From Hordeum vulgare subsp. vulgare (lineage: Eukaryota > Streptophyta > Magnoliopsida > Poales > Poaceae), in the NCBI RefSeq assembly GCF_904849725.1, contig NC_058518.1, positions 418,693,081 through 418,757,080 of the forward strand: a stretch of DNA of 64,000 bases, given 5' to 3'. The position numbers were made by a program, and so were the translations under genes. The notes under the pieces are model-generated. The model saw nothing but the letters and a program-made list of their open reading frames with translations. It did not search any database and was not told the origin of the DNA. The first letter of the stretch is position 1. The number at the start of each line of letters is the position of its first letter. Positions 35,087 through 47,120 of this stretch are shown one piece after another.

Positions 35087-35560
35087 ATGTAGTTGTCAGT
35101 TGTCTTGACATCTGCATGAGCCTTAATGAGGGTCTGCTAAGCCTCCGAGTGGATCTCGAGGATACACTCGAAGGAAGCTTTTTTTACTTAGGCGATTGTG
35201 GATCGCAGCTAAGTCCCCGAGTGCGGCATCTCGTGCGCACTCGGAGCGAGTAGATGCTCATGTAGTTGTCAGTTGTCCTGACATCCACATGAGCCTCGAT
35301 GAGGGTCTGCTAAGCCTCCGAGTGGATCTCGAGGATACACTCGAAGGAAGCTTTTTTACTTAGGCGATTCTGGATCGCGGCTAAGTCCCCGAGTGCGGCA
35401 TCTCATGCGCACTCGGAGCGAGTTGATACTCATGTAGTTGTCAGTTGTCTTGACATCCACATGAGCCTCGATGAGGGTCTGCTAAGCCTCCGAGGAGATC
35501 TCGAAGATACACTCGAAGGAAGCTTTTTACTTAGGCGATTCTGGATCGCATCTTAGTCCC
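35087..35560. repeat. 172-173-bp tandem repeat, about 2.7 copies
   Basis: The start ATGTAGTTGTCAGTTGTC recurs at 35087, 35260 and 35432. Each unit contains a section related to the 70-bp repeat that follows (CTTAGGCGATT, AGTCCCCGAG, GCACTCGGAG), so the shorter unit probably arose from part of the longer one. Confidence 0.85.
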
Positions 35561-36957
35561 CGAGTGCGACGTGTAGTGCACACTCGGAGAAAGTTTGTAC
35601 TTAGGCGATTCTGGATCGCAGCTAAGTCCCCGAGTGTGACGTGTAGTGCACACTGGAAGAAAGTTTGTACTTAGGCGATTCTGGATCGCAGCTAAGTCCC
35701 CGAGTGCGACGTGTAGTGCACACTCGGAGAAAGTTTGTACTTAGGCGATTCTTGATCGCAGCTAAGTCCCCGAGTGCGACGTGTAGTGCACACTCGGAGA
35801 AAGTTTGTACTTAGGCGATTCTTGATCGCAGCTAAGTCCTCGAGTGCGACGTGTAGTGCACACTTGGAGAAAGTTTGTACTTAGGCGATTCTTGATCGCA
35901 GCTAAGTCCCCGAGTGCGACGTGTAGTGCACACTCGGAGAAAGTTTGTACTTAGGCGATTCTTGATCGCAGCTAAGTCCCCGAGTGCGACGTGTAGTGCC
36001 CACTCGGAGAAAGTTTGTACTTAGACGATTCTTGATCGCAGCTAAGTCCCCGAGTGCTACGTGTAGTACGCACTCGGAGAAAGTTTGTACTTAGGCGATT
36101 CTGGATCGCAGCTAAGTCCCCGAGTGCGACGTGTAGTGCCCACTCGGAGAAAGTTTGTACTTAGGTGATTCTGGATCGCAGCTAAGTCCCCGAGTGCGAC
36201 GTGTAGTGCACACTCGGAGAAACTTTGTACTTAGGCGATTCTTGATCGCAGCTAAGTCCCTGAGTGCGACGTGTAGTGCACACTCGGAGAAATTTTGTAC
36301 TTAGGCGATTCTTGATCGCAGCTATGTCCCCGAGGGCGACATGTAGTGCGCACTCGGAGAAAGTTTGTACTTAGGCAATTCTGGATCGCAGCTAAGTCCT
36401 CGAGTGCGACGTCTAGTGCACACTCGGAGAAATTTTGTACTTAGGCGATTCTTGATTGCAGCTAAGTCCCCGAGTGCGACGTGTAGTGCGCACTCAGAGA
36501 AAGTTTGTACTTAGGCGATTCTTGATCGCAGCTAAGTCCCCGAGTGCGACGTGTAGTGCGCACTCGGAGAAAGTTTGTACTTAGACGATTCTTGATCGCA
36601 GCTAAGTCCCCGAGTGCGATGTGTAGTGCACACTCGGAGAAAGTTTGTACTTAGGCGATTCTTGATCGCAGCTAAGTCCCCGAGTGCGACGTGTAGTGCA
36701 CACTCGGAGAAAGTTTGTACTTAGGCGATTCTTGATCGCAGCTAAGTCCCCGAGTGCGACGTGTAGTGCGCACTCGGAGAAAGTTTGTACTTAGGCGAAT
36801 CTGGATCGCAGCTAAGTCCCCGAGTGCGACGTGTAGTGCACACTCGGAGAAAGTTTGTACTTAGGGGATTCTTGATCGCAGCTAAGTCCCCGAGTGCGAC
36901 GTGTAGTGCGCACTCGGAGAAAGTTTGTACTTAGGCGATTCTGGATCGCAGCTATGT
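35561..36957. repeat. 70-bp tandem array, about 20 copies
   Basis: The unit AAGTTTGTACTTAGGCGATT... with ...CTAAGTCCCCGAGTGCGACG recurs every 70 bases with few differences (T/G at the CTTGATC/CTGGATC position is the commonest). Lines of sequence fall in register over the whole array. It sits between the end of pol and the antisense gene. Tandem arrays in this hypervariable 3' region are a known property of Tat elements and a proposed source of satellites. Confidence 0.95.
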
Positions 36958-37068
36958 TCTTTTTAAGACCGGAGTCTGCCAACGCGGAAGAATTTTGAAT
37001 CTGCAAAAAATCAATCTGCTTTGTATTACTTCAATGATACTTGTTATTTACATTGCTCCAGTCGGCGG

Positions 37069-40000
37069 TCACGTGTAGAAGCGCTTCAGGAGATCTCCGT
37101 TCCATGCTCGTGGCTCGTCCGTTTCCCTGTCGAGGTTGTATAGTCGATACTCAACGTTGTTCAGCACCTTGGGGATGATGAAGGGTCCTTCCCAGGCGGG
37201 AGCCAACTTGTGAGGTCTTTGCTGATCCACTCGGAGCACCAGGTCGCCTGCTTGGAATGTACGACTCCTGACGTGTCGCGCATGAAATCGCCGCAGATCT
37301 TGTTGATAAATGGTTGAGCGAGTCAGTGCCATCTCGCGCTCTTCTTCTAGAAGATCCACTCCGTCTTGCCTGGCTTGCTCTGCTTGGGCTTCGGAGAAGA
37401 GTTCGACTCGTGGAGCGTTGTGAAGCAAGTCACTCGGAAGGACTGCCTCTGCTCCGTAAACGAGGAAGAACGGGGATCGCCCTGTAGATCTATTTGGGGT
37501 TGTGCGGAGACCCCACAACACCGAAGGTAGCTCGGTGACCCATGCGCCGGCAGCATGTCCTACTTCTCGCAGGAGTCGAGGCTTCAACCCTTGAAGAATA
37601 AGTCCATTCGCCCGCTTTGCTTGCCCGTTTGTTTTGGGATGCGCCACAGATGCAAAATCCACTCGGATACCTTGGCCTGTACAGAAACCTTTGAATCTGT
37701 CCGAGTCAAAGTTTGTGCCATTGTTAGTGATTATGCTGTGCGGTACCCCGAATCTGGAGATGATGTCCCTGACAAACTTGATGGCCGTAAGGGCGTTGAG
37801 TTTCTTGATGGGTTTGGCTTCAATCCACTTGGTGAACTTGTCGACTGCCACCAACAGATGAGTGAATCCTCCTTGGCCTGTCCTGAATGGACCGACTGTA
37901 TCTAATCCCCACACTGCAAACGGCCAGACAAGAGGGATTGTCTTCAGCGCGGATGTTGTCTTGTGAGACTTGTTCGAGTAGAATTGACAGCCTTCGCATC
38001 GGTCAACCATTTCCTTCGCCATTTCATTTGCCTGCAACCAGAAGAAGCCAGCTCTGAATGCTTTGGCGACGATTGCCCTTGAGGAGGCATGATGACCGCA
38101 GGTGCCCGAGTGAATTTCTTCCAGGATTAGTTGTCCCTCCTCAGGGGAGATGCATCGTTGAAGAACGCCTGAAACACTTTCTTTGTACAACTGGCCATCA
38201 ATGACGGTGAACGACTTCGACCTGCGGACGATCTGTCTGGCTTGGACTTCGTCTTCTGGTAATTCTTGCCTCAGGATGTATGCAATGAACGGCACAGTCC
38301 AATCGGGGATGATAGCAAGAATCTCCATGATCAGATCAGCCACAGCGGGGACCTCGACTTCAGTCGGATCTGTCGAGCTCTTTGGTTGTACTGGTTCCTC
38401 TGTGAAGGGATCTTCTTTAACTAAGGGAAGGTGTAGGTGCTCGAGGCAGACGTCACTCGGGACTGGTCTCCGAGTGGATCCAAGTTTCGCCAATTCATCA
38501 ACTGCTTGGTTTTTCAATCGTGGAACATGGTGGAGTTCCAGACCTTCAAACTTTTTCTTGAGCTTCCTCACCGCGTTGCAGTATTTGGTCATGGTGGGGT
38601 TCCTTACGTCCCACTCCTTCATCACTTGATTGACCACCAAATCTGAATCGCCATAGACCATGAGGCGACGGACACCGAGTGTAATGGCCATGCGCAATCC
38701 ATAAAGGAGAGCTTCATACTCTGCCTCTTTGTTGGAGGAATCGAAATGTATCTGCAACACATACTTGAGCTTGTCACGCTTTGGCGATATGATCACAACG
38801 CCAGCGCCGGATCCATTCAACATCTTGGACCCATCGAAGAACATTGTCCAATGAGTCGAGTAGATGTGAGTCGGTTGCTGTTGTTCTACCCATTCTGCTA
38901 TGAAGTCAGCCAGAGCTTGAGACTTTATAGCTTTCTTGGCCTCGAACTTGATGTTGTAGTATAACATCTCCATTTCCCACTTCGCCACTCGGCCTGATGC
39001 GTCCCGATTGTGGAGGATTTCCGACAACGGAGCATCAGAAACGACAGACACCGAGTGGTCTTGGAAATAATGAGCCACCTTCTTCGCAGTCATGTAAATC
39101 CCGTAAATAAGTTTTTGATAGTGGGGATACCTCTGCTTGGAAGGAGTCAGGACTTCGGAGACATAATACACTGGCCGCTGAACCTTGTATGCTTTGCCTT
39201 CTTCTTCGCGTTCGACTGTGAGAACAGTGCTGACGACTTGATTTGTAGCCGCACTGTACAGAAGAAGGGGTTCTTTACTGAGCGGAGCAGTAAGAACAGG
39301 GTGGGTGGAAAGTAGGACTTTGAGGTCGTCGAATGCGATTTGGGCTTCGTCTGTCCACTCAAAAGTATCTGATTTCTTCATGAGTCGGTACAGAGGTAGT
39401 GCCTTCTCGTCGAGTCGACTGATAAACCTGCTCAAAGACGCTAGGCACCCTGTGAGCCTTTGAACATCGTGTATTCTAACTGGCCGCTCCATTCGGACGA
39501 TGGTCCCGATCTTTTCGGGGTTGACATCGATCCCTCATTCGGAAACGAAGAAACCGAGTAACTTTTCGCTCGGAACACCAAATGAACACTTGGCCGGGTT
39601 GAGCTTGATATCGTACCTACGAAGGTTGGCGAATGTTTCTGCCAAGTCAGTCAGCAGGTCAGAACCTTTGCGTGACTTGACTACGATATCATCCATATAT
39701 GCCTCCACATTTCGACCGATCTGGTCAAGGAGGCATTTTTGGATCATGCGCATAAAAGTTGCTCCTGCATTCTTTAAACCGAATGGCATAGTGATGTAGC
39801 AGAAGCACCCGAATGGCGTGATGAAGGTTGTTTTCAATTCATCGGGGCCATACAGACGGATCTGATGATAGCCCGAGTATGCATCAAGGAATGACAGACG
39901 CTCGCAACCCGCTGTCGAATCGACAATTTGATCAATGCGGGGGAGCGGGAAATGGTCTTTCAGGCAGACCTTATTGAGATGCTTGAAGTCGATGCACATT

Positions 40001-42333
40001 CGGAGAGACTTGTCCTTCTTGGGCACCATGACAACATTGGCGAGACACTCGGAGTGGTGTACCTCGCGAATGAAGTTGGCTGCCAAAAGCTTAGCCACCT
40101 CTTCTCCGATTGCCTTCCTCTTGTGCGCGGCGGACCGACGCAGGCGTTCTCAGACAGGCCGAGCAGCATGATCCACATGCAGTCGGTGCTCAGCCAACTC
40201 CCTGGGTACACCTGGCATGTCAGCGGGCTTCCATGCAAAAATGTCCCAGTTCTCACGGAGGAATTGGATGAGCTCGGCTTCCTATTTTGGATCGAGGGTG
40301 TTGGAGATGTTCGTCGGGGCAGCGGTGTCGTCCGTCGGGTGGATGCTGACCTTCTTCATTTCTCCCGCCGACTGGAATGCGGACTCCGAAGCTGGCTTCT
40401 TCGAACGCATCAAGTCAGCGGGGTCGGCTGTCTTCTTGTACTCGTCGAGCTCGAGGACAGCGATCTGCTGATCGGCGATCCTCGAACCCTGCTGTAGACA
40501 CTCTTCGGCCCGCTGCCAATTGCCTGTGACAGTGATCACACCTTTGGGACCTGGCATCTTCAGCTTCAGGTACACGTAACATGGACGGGCCATGAAACGC
40601 GCATATGCCGGACGGCCCAGAATCGCGTGGTATGCACTCTGGAAGTCCACCACCTCGAACGTCAGCTTTTCCTTGCGGAAGTTCTTGTCGGAGCCGAAGA
40701 CGACGTCCAACGCGATTTGGCCGAGTGACTTGGCCTTTCGTCCAGGGACGACTCCGTGGAACTGCATGCTGCTCTCGCTAAGTTTGGACATCGGAATGCC
40801 CATCCCCTTGAGAGTGTTGACGTACATGATGTTCAAGCCGCTGCCGCCGTCCATGAGGACTTTGCGTAGTCGGACTCCTTTGACCACCGGGTCGACGACC
40901 AGAGCTTGCCTCCCTAGGGTGGGCACGTGTGCTGGATGATACGACTGGTCAAAGGTGATCGCAGTCTGAGACCATTTGAGGAACGTGGGGTTGGTTGGGG
41001 TGACCATGTTCACCTCCTTGTTCACCAGCTTCAGTCGACTCTTGCTTTCCACGTCAGCAAAAATCATCAGTATTGCATGGACTAGGGGGAACGGATCCTC
41101 CTTGTCCTCCTCATCCTGTTCATTGTCCTTTTCACTCGGCTGCCCTTCGCCGAACCCCTGGATCAGGAGGCGACATTGCCGAGTGGTATGCTTCGGAAAT
41201 ATGGCGTTGCCTTCTTCATCCATCTTCGTGTGGATGGGACATGGCTGATCCAGGATGTGGTTTCTGAACTGCTTCTTCTTGGGGGTGAACTGAGCCTTCC
41301 CCTTGCCCTTGAACTTGGCATTGGTAACGGTTGCGGCCTCTGCCTGCGGAGTGGACGGTGCTTTCCGCTTCTGCTTCCGAGTGTTGTTCCCATCTCCATC
41401 GGCAACTGCTTTATGCTTGCCACTACGAATGTGATCCTCTTCTTCGCCATTGGCATAGCGTGCTGCTATCTCCATCATCTTGCTCATGGAGATGTCGCCT
41501 GTCCGACCGAACTTCAGGTACAGATCCCTATACCGCACGCCTGCCTTGAAAGCGCAGACTGCTTGGTGCTCTGTGACGTTCTCCACCGTGTGGTAGAGGG
41601 TTGTCCAACGCTGGATAAAGTCGCGCAGGGGCTCATTCTGCTTCTGGACACAGTGCTGGAGCTCCACGAGACCAGCAGGGCGTTTGCACGTCCCCTCGAA
41701 GGTCCTGATGAAGACTTGGGCCACATCTGCCCAGCTGTAGATGCTTGAAGGGGCTAACTGGTTCAGCCACGCCCCTGCCGAGCCATCGAGCATCAGGGGG
41801 AGATGTTTCATGGCGACCTGGTCATCTCCGCCACCGATCTGGACTGCCACTCGGTAGTCGTCCAGCCACGTTTTTGGCTTGGATTCTCTTGTAAACTTGC
41901 TGATCCCCGTCGCCAATCGGAAGTTGGGAGGGATGTCAGCCGAACGGATGGCCGGACTGAAACACTCGGGACCAGAGACGATAGTCCTGCTTCCACTCAG
42001 ACGGTCTCTATCGTGACCATCACGGTGGGCTCGGCTCCTGTCGACCCTCCTCTGGGCGATGTATCCTCTTGCGTCGGGCCTTGGATCATAAGTGTCACCG
42101 ACCGAACGCCGATCATCATGATGTTGGGGCCCGTAGGGCCCACCCCGCGGAGGGGTGCGTGAACGGCGACGATCTTCGGGATTCATGGAACAGCTGCCTC
42201 CTGTGTGTCGCTGATGAGAATCGGGGCTGAAAACTGACCTATGCGTGTTCGCTGTGAACAGAACCGTTGTGGATCCTGTTGTGCGACTGGGAGACCGCCG
42301 AATTCTACTGCTGCGCTGTGCGCAACAGGGCAC
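37069..42333 (-). pseudogene. gag-pol: Tat gag-pol polyprotein, one frame with three stop codons
   Basis: One frame of 1,755 codons runs from 42333 to 37069, interrupted only at TAG 40284-40282 (codon 684), TGA 40152-40150 (728) and TGA 39537-39535 (933). Gag lies before codon ~400 and has CPIH...HTTRQC in place of a zinc knuckle. Protease active site is DGGS, D at codon 495. RT has LSFLDAYSGYHQIRL and YMDD (from codon 879). A first RNase H is followed by a second, archaeal-type one (FFDGS, EAEYEAL, YGDSDLV). Integrase keeps the first Asp (LDTVGPF) but the second is Asn (TNNGTNF, codon 1537) and the Glu is Lys (GQAKRANG, codon 1573). The N-terminus of Gag probably lies upstream in another frame. 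Confidence 0.9.
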
Positions 42334-42670
42334 GAATCTGCTCGATCCCTCTGCCAGCCTCTGAATCAGTTTCCTGGAGGGAATCGGCTATCTTGGCGGC
42401 GGCAGCCAAGTTGAGGACGGGTGTGCGGAACACCTCCACGTTCCTTTGACGAGTGCGTCGACTGGCAGAACGGCGGGGCTGACGGCGAGCACCGGATGTC
42501 TCGCCGACCTCATGCTCGTTCTGACCGGTTTGGCGGGGACTTTCATGGGAATTGGCCATGTGTACTTCGGCTGCAGGCCCGTGACACACGTACTCGGAAG
42601 GCAACTCAGTCGGAACTGAGTCCGAGTGCTGGGACGGCGGCGCAACTACAACCGACTCGAGGACTGCCAC
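42305..42670 (-). pseudogene. gag: Upstream gag N-terminal segment in another frame
   Basis: This frame ends GRGIEQIRALLRTAQQ and then TAG, next to sequence that would continue the Gag N-terminus. It is not in frame with 42333, so a frameshift plus a CAG-to-TAG change probably separate it from the main ORF. The first part, rich in Ser, Pro and Arg, shows no domain. Start codon uncertain. Confidence 0.5.
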
Positions 42671-43029
42671 CTGCGAAGACGCGTTCTGGCGCGCCTAGGC
42701 GTGTTTCACCCAACGCTGGAGCCGCGGACGGCGAGACCGCTTGTTGCGGCGCGTGACGGGGGCGTAGATCGACATCGGAGCCGACTGCTGGAGAAGAAGG
42801 ATGCCGCGGGGGCCGGCACGGAAGTGCGTAGCCCCGCGACTGGGGAGCGCCTCGACGTCGAGAGGGGCATCCCGAAGCCATGCCGAATCCTCGATGATGA
42901 AGGAGAGAGCGCCGAAGAGGATCTCATGACCCATGCACAAATCTCCACCGGATGACATGATGAAAAGATGTAGTCGCAAACTCGCCGGAAGTCGCATAGA
43001 CGCCTGCCCCAGGGTGGCGCCAACTATCG
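42671..43029 (-). other. Leader and primer-binding site of the Tat element
   Basis: The PBS TTGGCGCCACCCTGGGG is at 43007-43023 on the minus strand, separated from the LTR by six bases (cgatag). I did not assign the primer tRNA. Short open frames in the leader (for example 42695-42997) have no recognised domain. Confidence 0.7.
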
Positions 43030-43583
43030 TGGGTATAAGTCTGACAGTAGATGTGTAGGGTACGAAAGGATGGGCAGAGCCTTAGCTACGGGGAGGTTGT
43101 ATTAGTTCAGGCCCCTCTACGATGGAGGTAAAAGCCCTACGTCTCAGTGCTCTTGGGAGCTTGATGTCGAGTGGAATATGGATTACGGTGAAAATGCTAA
43201 CCCCTGCACCAGTGGGAAAGGGTGGCTTATATAGAGTGCGCTGCCCTTCACAATGGTACGGTGCACAGGGGTGGTGTAGTGGAGAATAAATGCCTACGTT
43301 ACAGGTAACATATGCCTTAAATGCTAATAATGGTACATGAAAACGTATGACCGTTGCCCTCCAGGGGGGTTACGATGTTCAGTGTGGAATCCAGTCGGTA
43401 AGTTTGATACGTTCCGAATGCTCATCTCCGACTGGATGATAGAGGAATCGTCACCGACTGGATGATGGGAAGTCCTTAATTCAGTCGGAACTGACTAAGG
43501 GCCTTGTCCCTTATGAAGGGTAGTCCTTGGGTAGGACCTATAGGGCAGGCCTATGACCCTACCCTGGGACTATAACCCCATCA
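43030..43583 (-). repeat. 5' LTR of the Tat element
   Basis: 554 bp, with TG/CA ends on the minus strand. TATATAAG is at 43226-43233 (minus). It directly abuts the broken gag of element C. Confidence 0.92.
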
Positions 43584-43840
43584 AAAGGAAAAAGCTTCAA
43601 TTTAATCACGTCATTATCCACATCTTTTTTCTTTTGCATATCGCAAAGCTCAATGAAGGTATTGAGATGGGATGCAACATCTTCACTAGGAAGGCCAGAG
43701 AATTGCTCTTTCATAACAAGATTCAGCAGAACGACATTGATTTCGTATGACTCCGCACTAGTGGCGGGAGCAATCGGAGTACTAATAAAATCATTATTAT
43801 TAGTATTACAGAAGTCACAAAGTTTGGTGTTTTCGTTCAT
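43584..43840 (-). pseudogene. gag: Truncated Athila-type gag of element C
   Basis: It starts at the ATG 43840-43838 (MNENTKLCDF) and is closely similar to the gag at 22854. The homologous frame stops at codon ~85 (KLKLFPF), where the Tat LTR begins at 43583. Read-through adds a few LTR-encoded residues. The missing remainder is not found left of the Tat element, where a different sequence (E) lies. Confidence 0.85.
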
Positions 43841-44060
43841 GGTGACTTTAGCAAGCAAGCAAGCACACAAGCAAACAAAGAGCAGGCAAGAAAAAGGGCG
43901 AACGAAAAGGCGAACGAAAAAGGCAAATTGGTGAAGTGGGGGAGAGGAAAACGAGAGGCAACTGGCAAACAAAGTAAATACAAGAGATGAGTTTGCGACA
44001 CCTACTTGGATGAGTTCTAGACTTGATCTTCCTCCCCGGCAACGGCGCCAGAAATTCTTC

Positions 44061-45616
44061 TGCTGCGGCAACAAAAGTCCTTCCTTGCCGCTAGGAATTC
44101 TTCTTGTCACTTCTCTGGTTTCCGTCGGTTTTTCCCTTGAAGAGGAAAGGGTGATGCAGCACAGGAGCAGTAATTATTTCCGTCAGTTTGAGAACCAAGG
44201 TATCGATCCAGAAGGAGGGCCTCGTCAAGTCCAGAGTACCTGCGCAAACACAAACAAGCTTGCACCCAACGCTTCAAAGGGGTTGTCAATCCCTTCAAGA
44301 TTATTTGCAAAGTCAGATCTGAAGGCGGAAAGTGCAACGAAGTAAAAAGTGTAAGGCTAAAAATATGGAGTGGAGTAGGCCCTCGGGGCCATAGTGTTCA
44401 CTAGAGGCTTCTCTCATAATAGAAAATATCACGGTGAGTGAACAAATTACCGTCGAGCAATTGATAGAACCGTGCAAAGTCATGACGATATCTATGGCAA
44501 TGATCATACATATAGGCATCACGTCCGAGACAAGTAGACCGATACTTTCTGCATCTACTACTATTACTCCACACATCGACCGCTATCCAGCATGCATCTA
44601 GTGTATTGAGTTCACGATGAACAGAGTAACGCCTTAAGCAAGATGACATGATGTAGAGGGACAATCTCAAACCAATGATGAAAACCCCATCTTTTTACCC
44701 TTGATGGAAACAACACGATGCGTGCCTCGCTAACCCTTCTGTCATTGGGTGAGGTCACCGCACGGTATGAACCCAAAACCAAGCACTTGTCCCATTGCAA
44801 GAATCATAGATCTAGTTGGCCAGACAAAACCCACAACTCGAAGAGAATTACAAGGATATGAAATCATGCATAAGAGAGATCAGAAGAAACTCAAATAAGA
44901 TTCATAGATAATCTGATCATAAATCCACAATTCATCAGATCTCGACAAACACACCGCAAAAGAAGATTACATCGGACAGATCTCCATGAAGATCATGGAG
45001 AACTTTGTATTGAAGATCCAAGAGAGAGAAGAAGCCATCTAGTTACTAGCTATGGACTCGTAGGTCTATGGTGAACTACTCACGCATCATCGGAGAGGTC
45101 ATGGTGTTGATGAAGAAGCCCTCCGTGTCTGAATCCCCCCTCCGGCAGGGCACCAGAACATACCCAAGATGGGATCTTGCAGAGACAGAAGCTTGTGGCG
45201 GCGAAAAAGTACATTCGATGATCTCGTGATTTTTTTGGGATTTTTAGGGAATTTATAGGCGCAACCCCTAGGTCAGGGGGAGTTCGGGGGGGCACAAGCC
45301 TGGGTGGCACGGCCTACCCCCCTGGCCACGGGGTGGGGGCTTGTGGGCCCCCTGAGGCTCCCCTGCCTTGGCTCCCAAGCTTCCCGATCTTCTTCTGTTC
45401 CGGAAAAAATCTTTTCGGGGATTTTCTTCCGTTTGGACTCCGTTTCAAAATCTCCCCTAAAAGGGGTCAAAAACATGGAAAAAACAGGAACTGGCACTTG
45501 GCACTGAGTTAATAAGTTAGTCCCAAAAATATATAAAAGGCATGCAAAACTTCCAAAGTTTGACACGATAAAAGCATGAAACCATCAAAAATTATAGATA
45601 CGTTGGAGACGTATCA
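44061..45616 (-). repeat. 5' LTR of element C
   Basis: 1,556 bp, ending at TGATACG (minus) at 45616. TATAAAT is at 45251-45257 (minus). It shares a GC-rich block (about 45260-45350) with the LTR of element I, so C and I belong to one subfamily and G to another. Confidence 0.88.
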
Positions 45617-45934
45617 CGCGACACGGAGAGCACCATAGGACAACACCAATAATAAAACATGCAACTCAAACCAATCATGATCATCAATCAACCCATAGGA
45701 CAAAACAGATCTACTCAAACATCATAGGATAACCATACATCATTGGGAAATAATATATAGTGTTGAGCACCATGTTTAAGTAGAGATTACAGCAGTGAGA
45801 AGAGGTGTTGAACCGCTGCATAGAGGGGGAGAGAGTTGGTGATGATGGCGGCGAAGTTGTTGGTGTAGATCGTCATCACGATGATAGCCCCGGCAGCGTT
45901 CCGGTACCACCAGGAGAGAGGGGAAGAGAGCCTC
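45617..45934 (-). repeat. LTR fragment F, left part
   Basis: Together with 51089-51701 it forms one LTR-like piece on the minus strand, interrupted by the Sukkula-like solo LTR. Element C truncates its left side. Its outer end TGATACATTTCC and the following sequence mark another Athila-type family, perhaps WHAM (low confidence). Confidence 0.55.
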
Positions 45935-46559
45935 TGTAATGCCCCAAGTGTAACTTGCCATATTTGGAACCTTGCCATGTGTGGGTCCATGATGTCATTG
46001 CTATGAGAGCTATATTTCATGTGGTATTTCTTGTGCTCATGTCTTGTTTTCCCATTGAATTCGTGCATCCATATCATTCTTGCCATCATGTGTGTTGTGG
46101 TGTTAATCCTTGTGTATGTGGTGTGATGAGTGCAAGTGGAGTGAAGTATTGTGAAGGCTTGGTTTCTACTTTACATCTTCTTCCAAAGCTAGGTTTCAAA
46201 AATAACCTTTCTCCCTCATTTTATGATCCTATGGAATTTACTTGGTTAAACCCTGTTTTAAAAATGTTGGTTAATTTGTGTTTAATATTTGTGGCAGATT
46301 GGGTAGCTCCCTTGGAGTAGAGGGGTTTGGTTTATTTTTTTCTTTTGTTTAAAACAGTAGGTTAAACCCTATTTTCCTTTTGTATTTTATTTGCTTAAAA
46401 ATTCAGTTTTCCTTTTTATTTTATTAGGGCATAATTCCCTAATGCCCAGAGTATTTTTATTTTGTTTTTATTGTGCTAGTTGGACTCTGGGCATTTTCTT
46501 TTATGGTGTGGTTTTAAATAAAAGGGAAAAACCCTTTTCGTTTTAGCTGTCAGGCCGAG

Positions 46560-47120
46560 AGGTAGGTGGGCTTCCTCCCTCCTTCCGCTTGGGCCTCCTC
46601 CTTTCTTTTCCGAGTGACGACCCACGCGCACCTTCTCCTTCCTCCTGACGCCGTCTCTTCCCCGCGCTGCTTTCCGTGAGTAACTTCACAGAGAGCGAGA
46701 GGGAGCTGACGTCGTGCGTCCCATCCGCGGCCTATTTAGTGCATCGGCGTGCGTGCCCGATAGGGTTTCCCTATTTCCCTCGTCGTCGCCGCCATCTCCT
46801 CCTCCATCTCTTGCGCTCCCCCAAGGTAAGCTCTCTGGTAGATCGAGAGGTAGCAGAGGAGTAGCAGAAGAGCGCCGCCGTCTCCACAGCGCGTCCCTCG
46901 CCTCCGTCGCCGGCGAGTATGTCCGGGAACTCGGGGGGAGTCCCCGCCTTCTATTCCCGTCATCGGTGAGACCGGAGAACGACTACACCGACGGCCATGA
47001 CCTCGTCTCCGATGTGTTCCCGACGGACCCAAAGCGTGCAACAACTATTCTTCTTCCTCTTCTTCCACGAGATCTGCTTCGTCGAGGGGCCCTAGGGTGA
47101 GAAACACCTTCCCCTCTTCT
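46560..47120 (+). other. GC-rich promoter/leader section of the Sukkula-like LTR
   Basis: A weak TATA-like CCTATTTAG at 46729-46737 is followed by a CT- and GC-rich leader with a good splice-donor-like AAG|GTAAGC at about 46823. Long open frames on both strands (for example 46714-47100) overlap and have no recognisable domain; I treat them as composition effects. Confidence 0.4.

Larger units (their letters stand above)
30270..43583 (-). mobile_element. Structurally complete Tat-lineage Gypsy element with antisense gene and satellite array
   Basis: Both LTRs are 554 bp and nearly identical. From right to left on the minus strand come the 5' LTR, PBS, leader, gag-protease-RT-RNase H-second RNase H-integrase, a 70-bp tandem array, an oppositely oriented spliced gene, the PPT and the 3' LTR. 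A dual RNase H and an extra ORF before the 3' LTR are known Tat features. The flanking 5-mers differ (tgtca left, aaaag right) and the flanks belong to different host elements. Resembles wheat Fatima; name tentative. Confidence 0.92.
43584..45616 (-). mobile_element. Sabrina-like element C, 5' end only
   Basis: It consists of the 5' LTR (44061-45616), PBS (44034-44050), leader and 85 codons of gag on the minus strand. The rest is gone at the Tat boundary. The 5-mer after the LTR (cgcga, 45617-45621) would be its TSD, but there is no second copy to compare. Confidence 0.85.

Noticed and set aside
35561..36957. Regular 70-bp repeats resembling a CRISPR array
   Set aside because: Units are contiguous tandem copies without unique spacers, inside a plant retrotransposon; there are no cas genes.
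37555..41748. Plus-strand frames of 100-190 codons across the Tat element
   Set aside because: Antisense shadows of the gag-pol frame.
46714..47100. 128-codon plus-strand frame in the Sukkula-like LTR
   Set aside because: Overlaps open frames on the other strand, low-complexity Ser/Arg/Pro composition, GC-rich leader.
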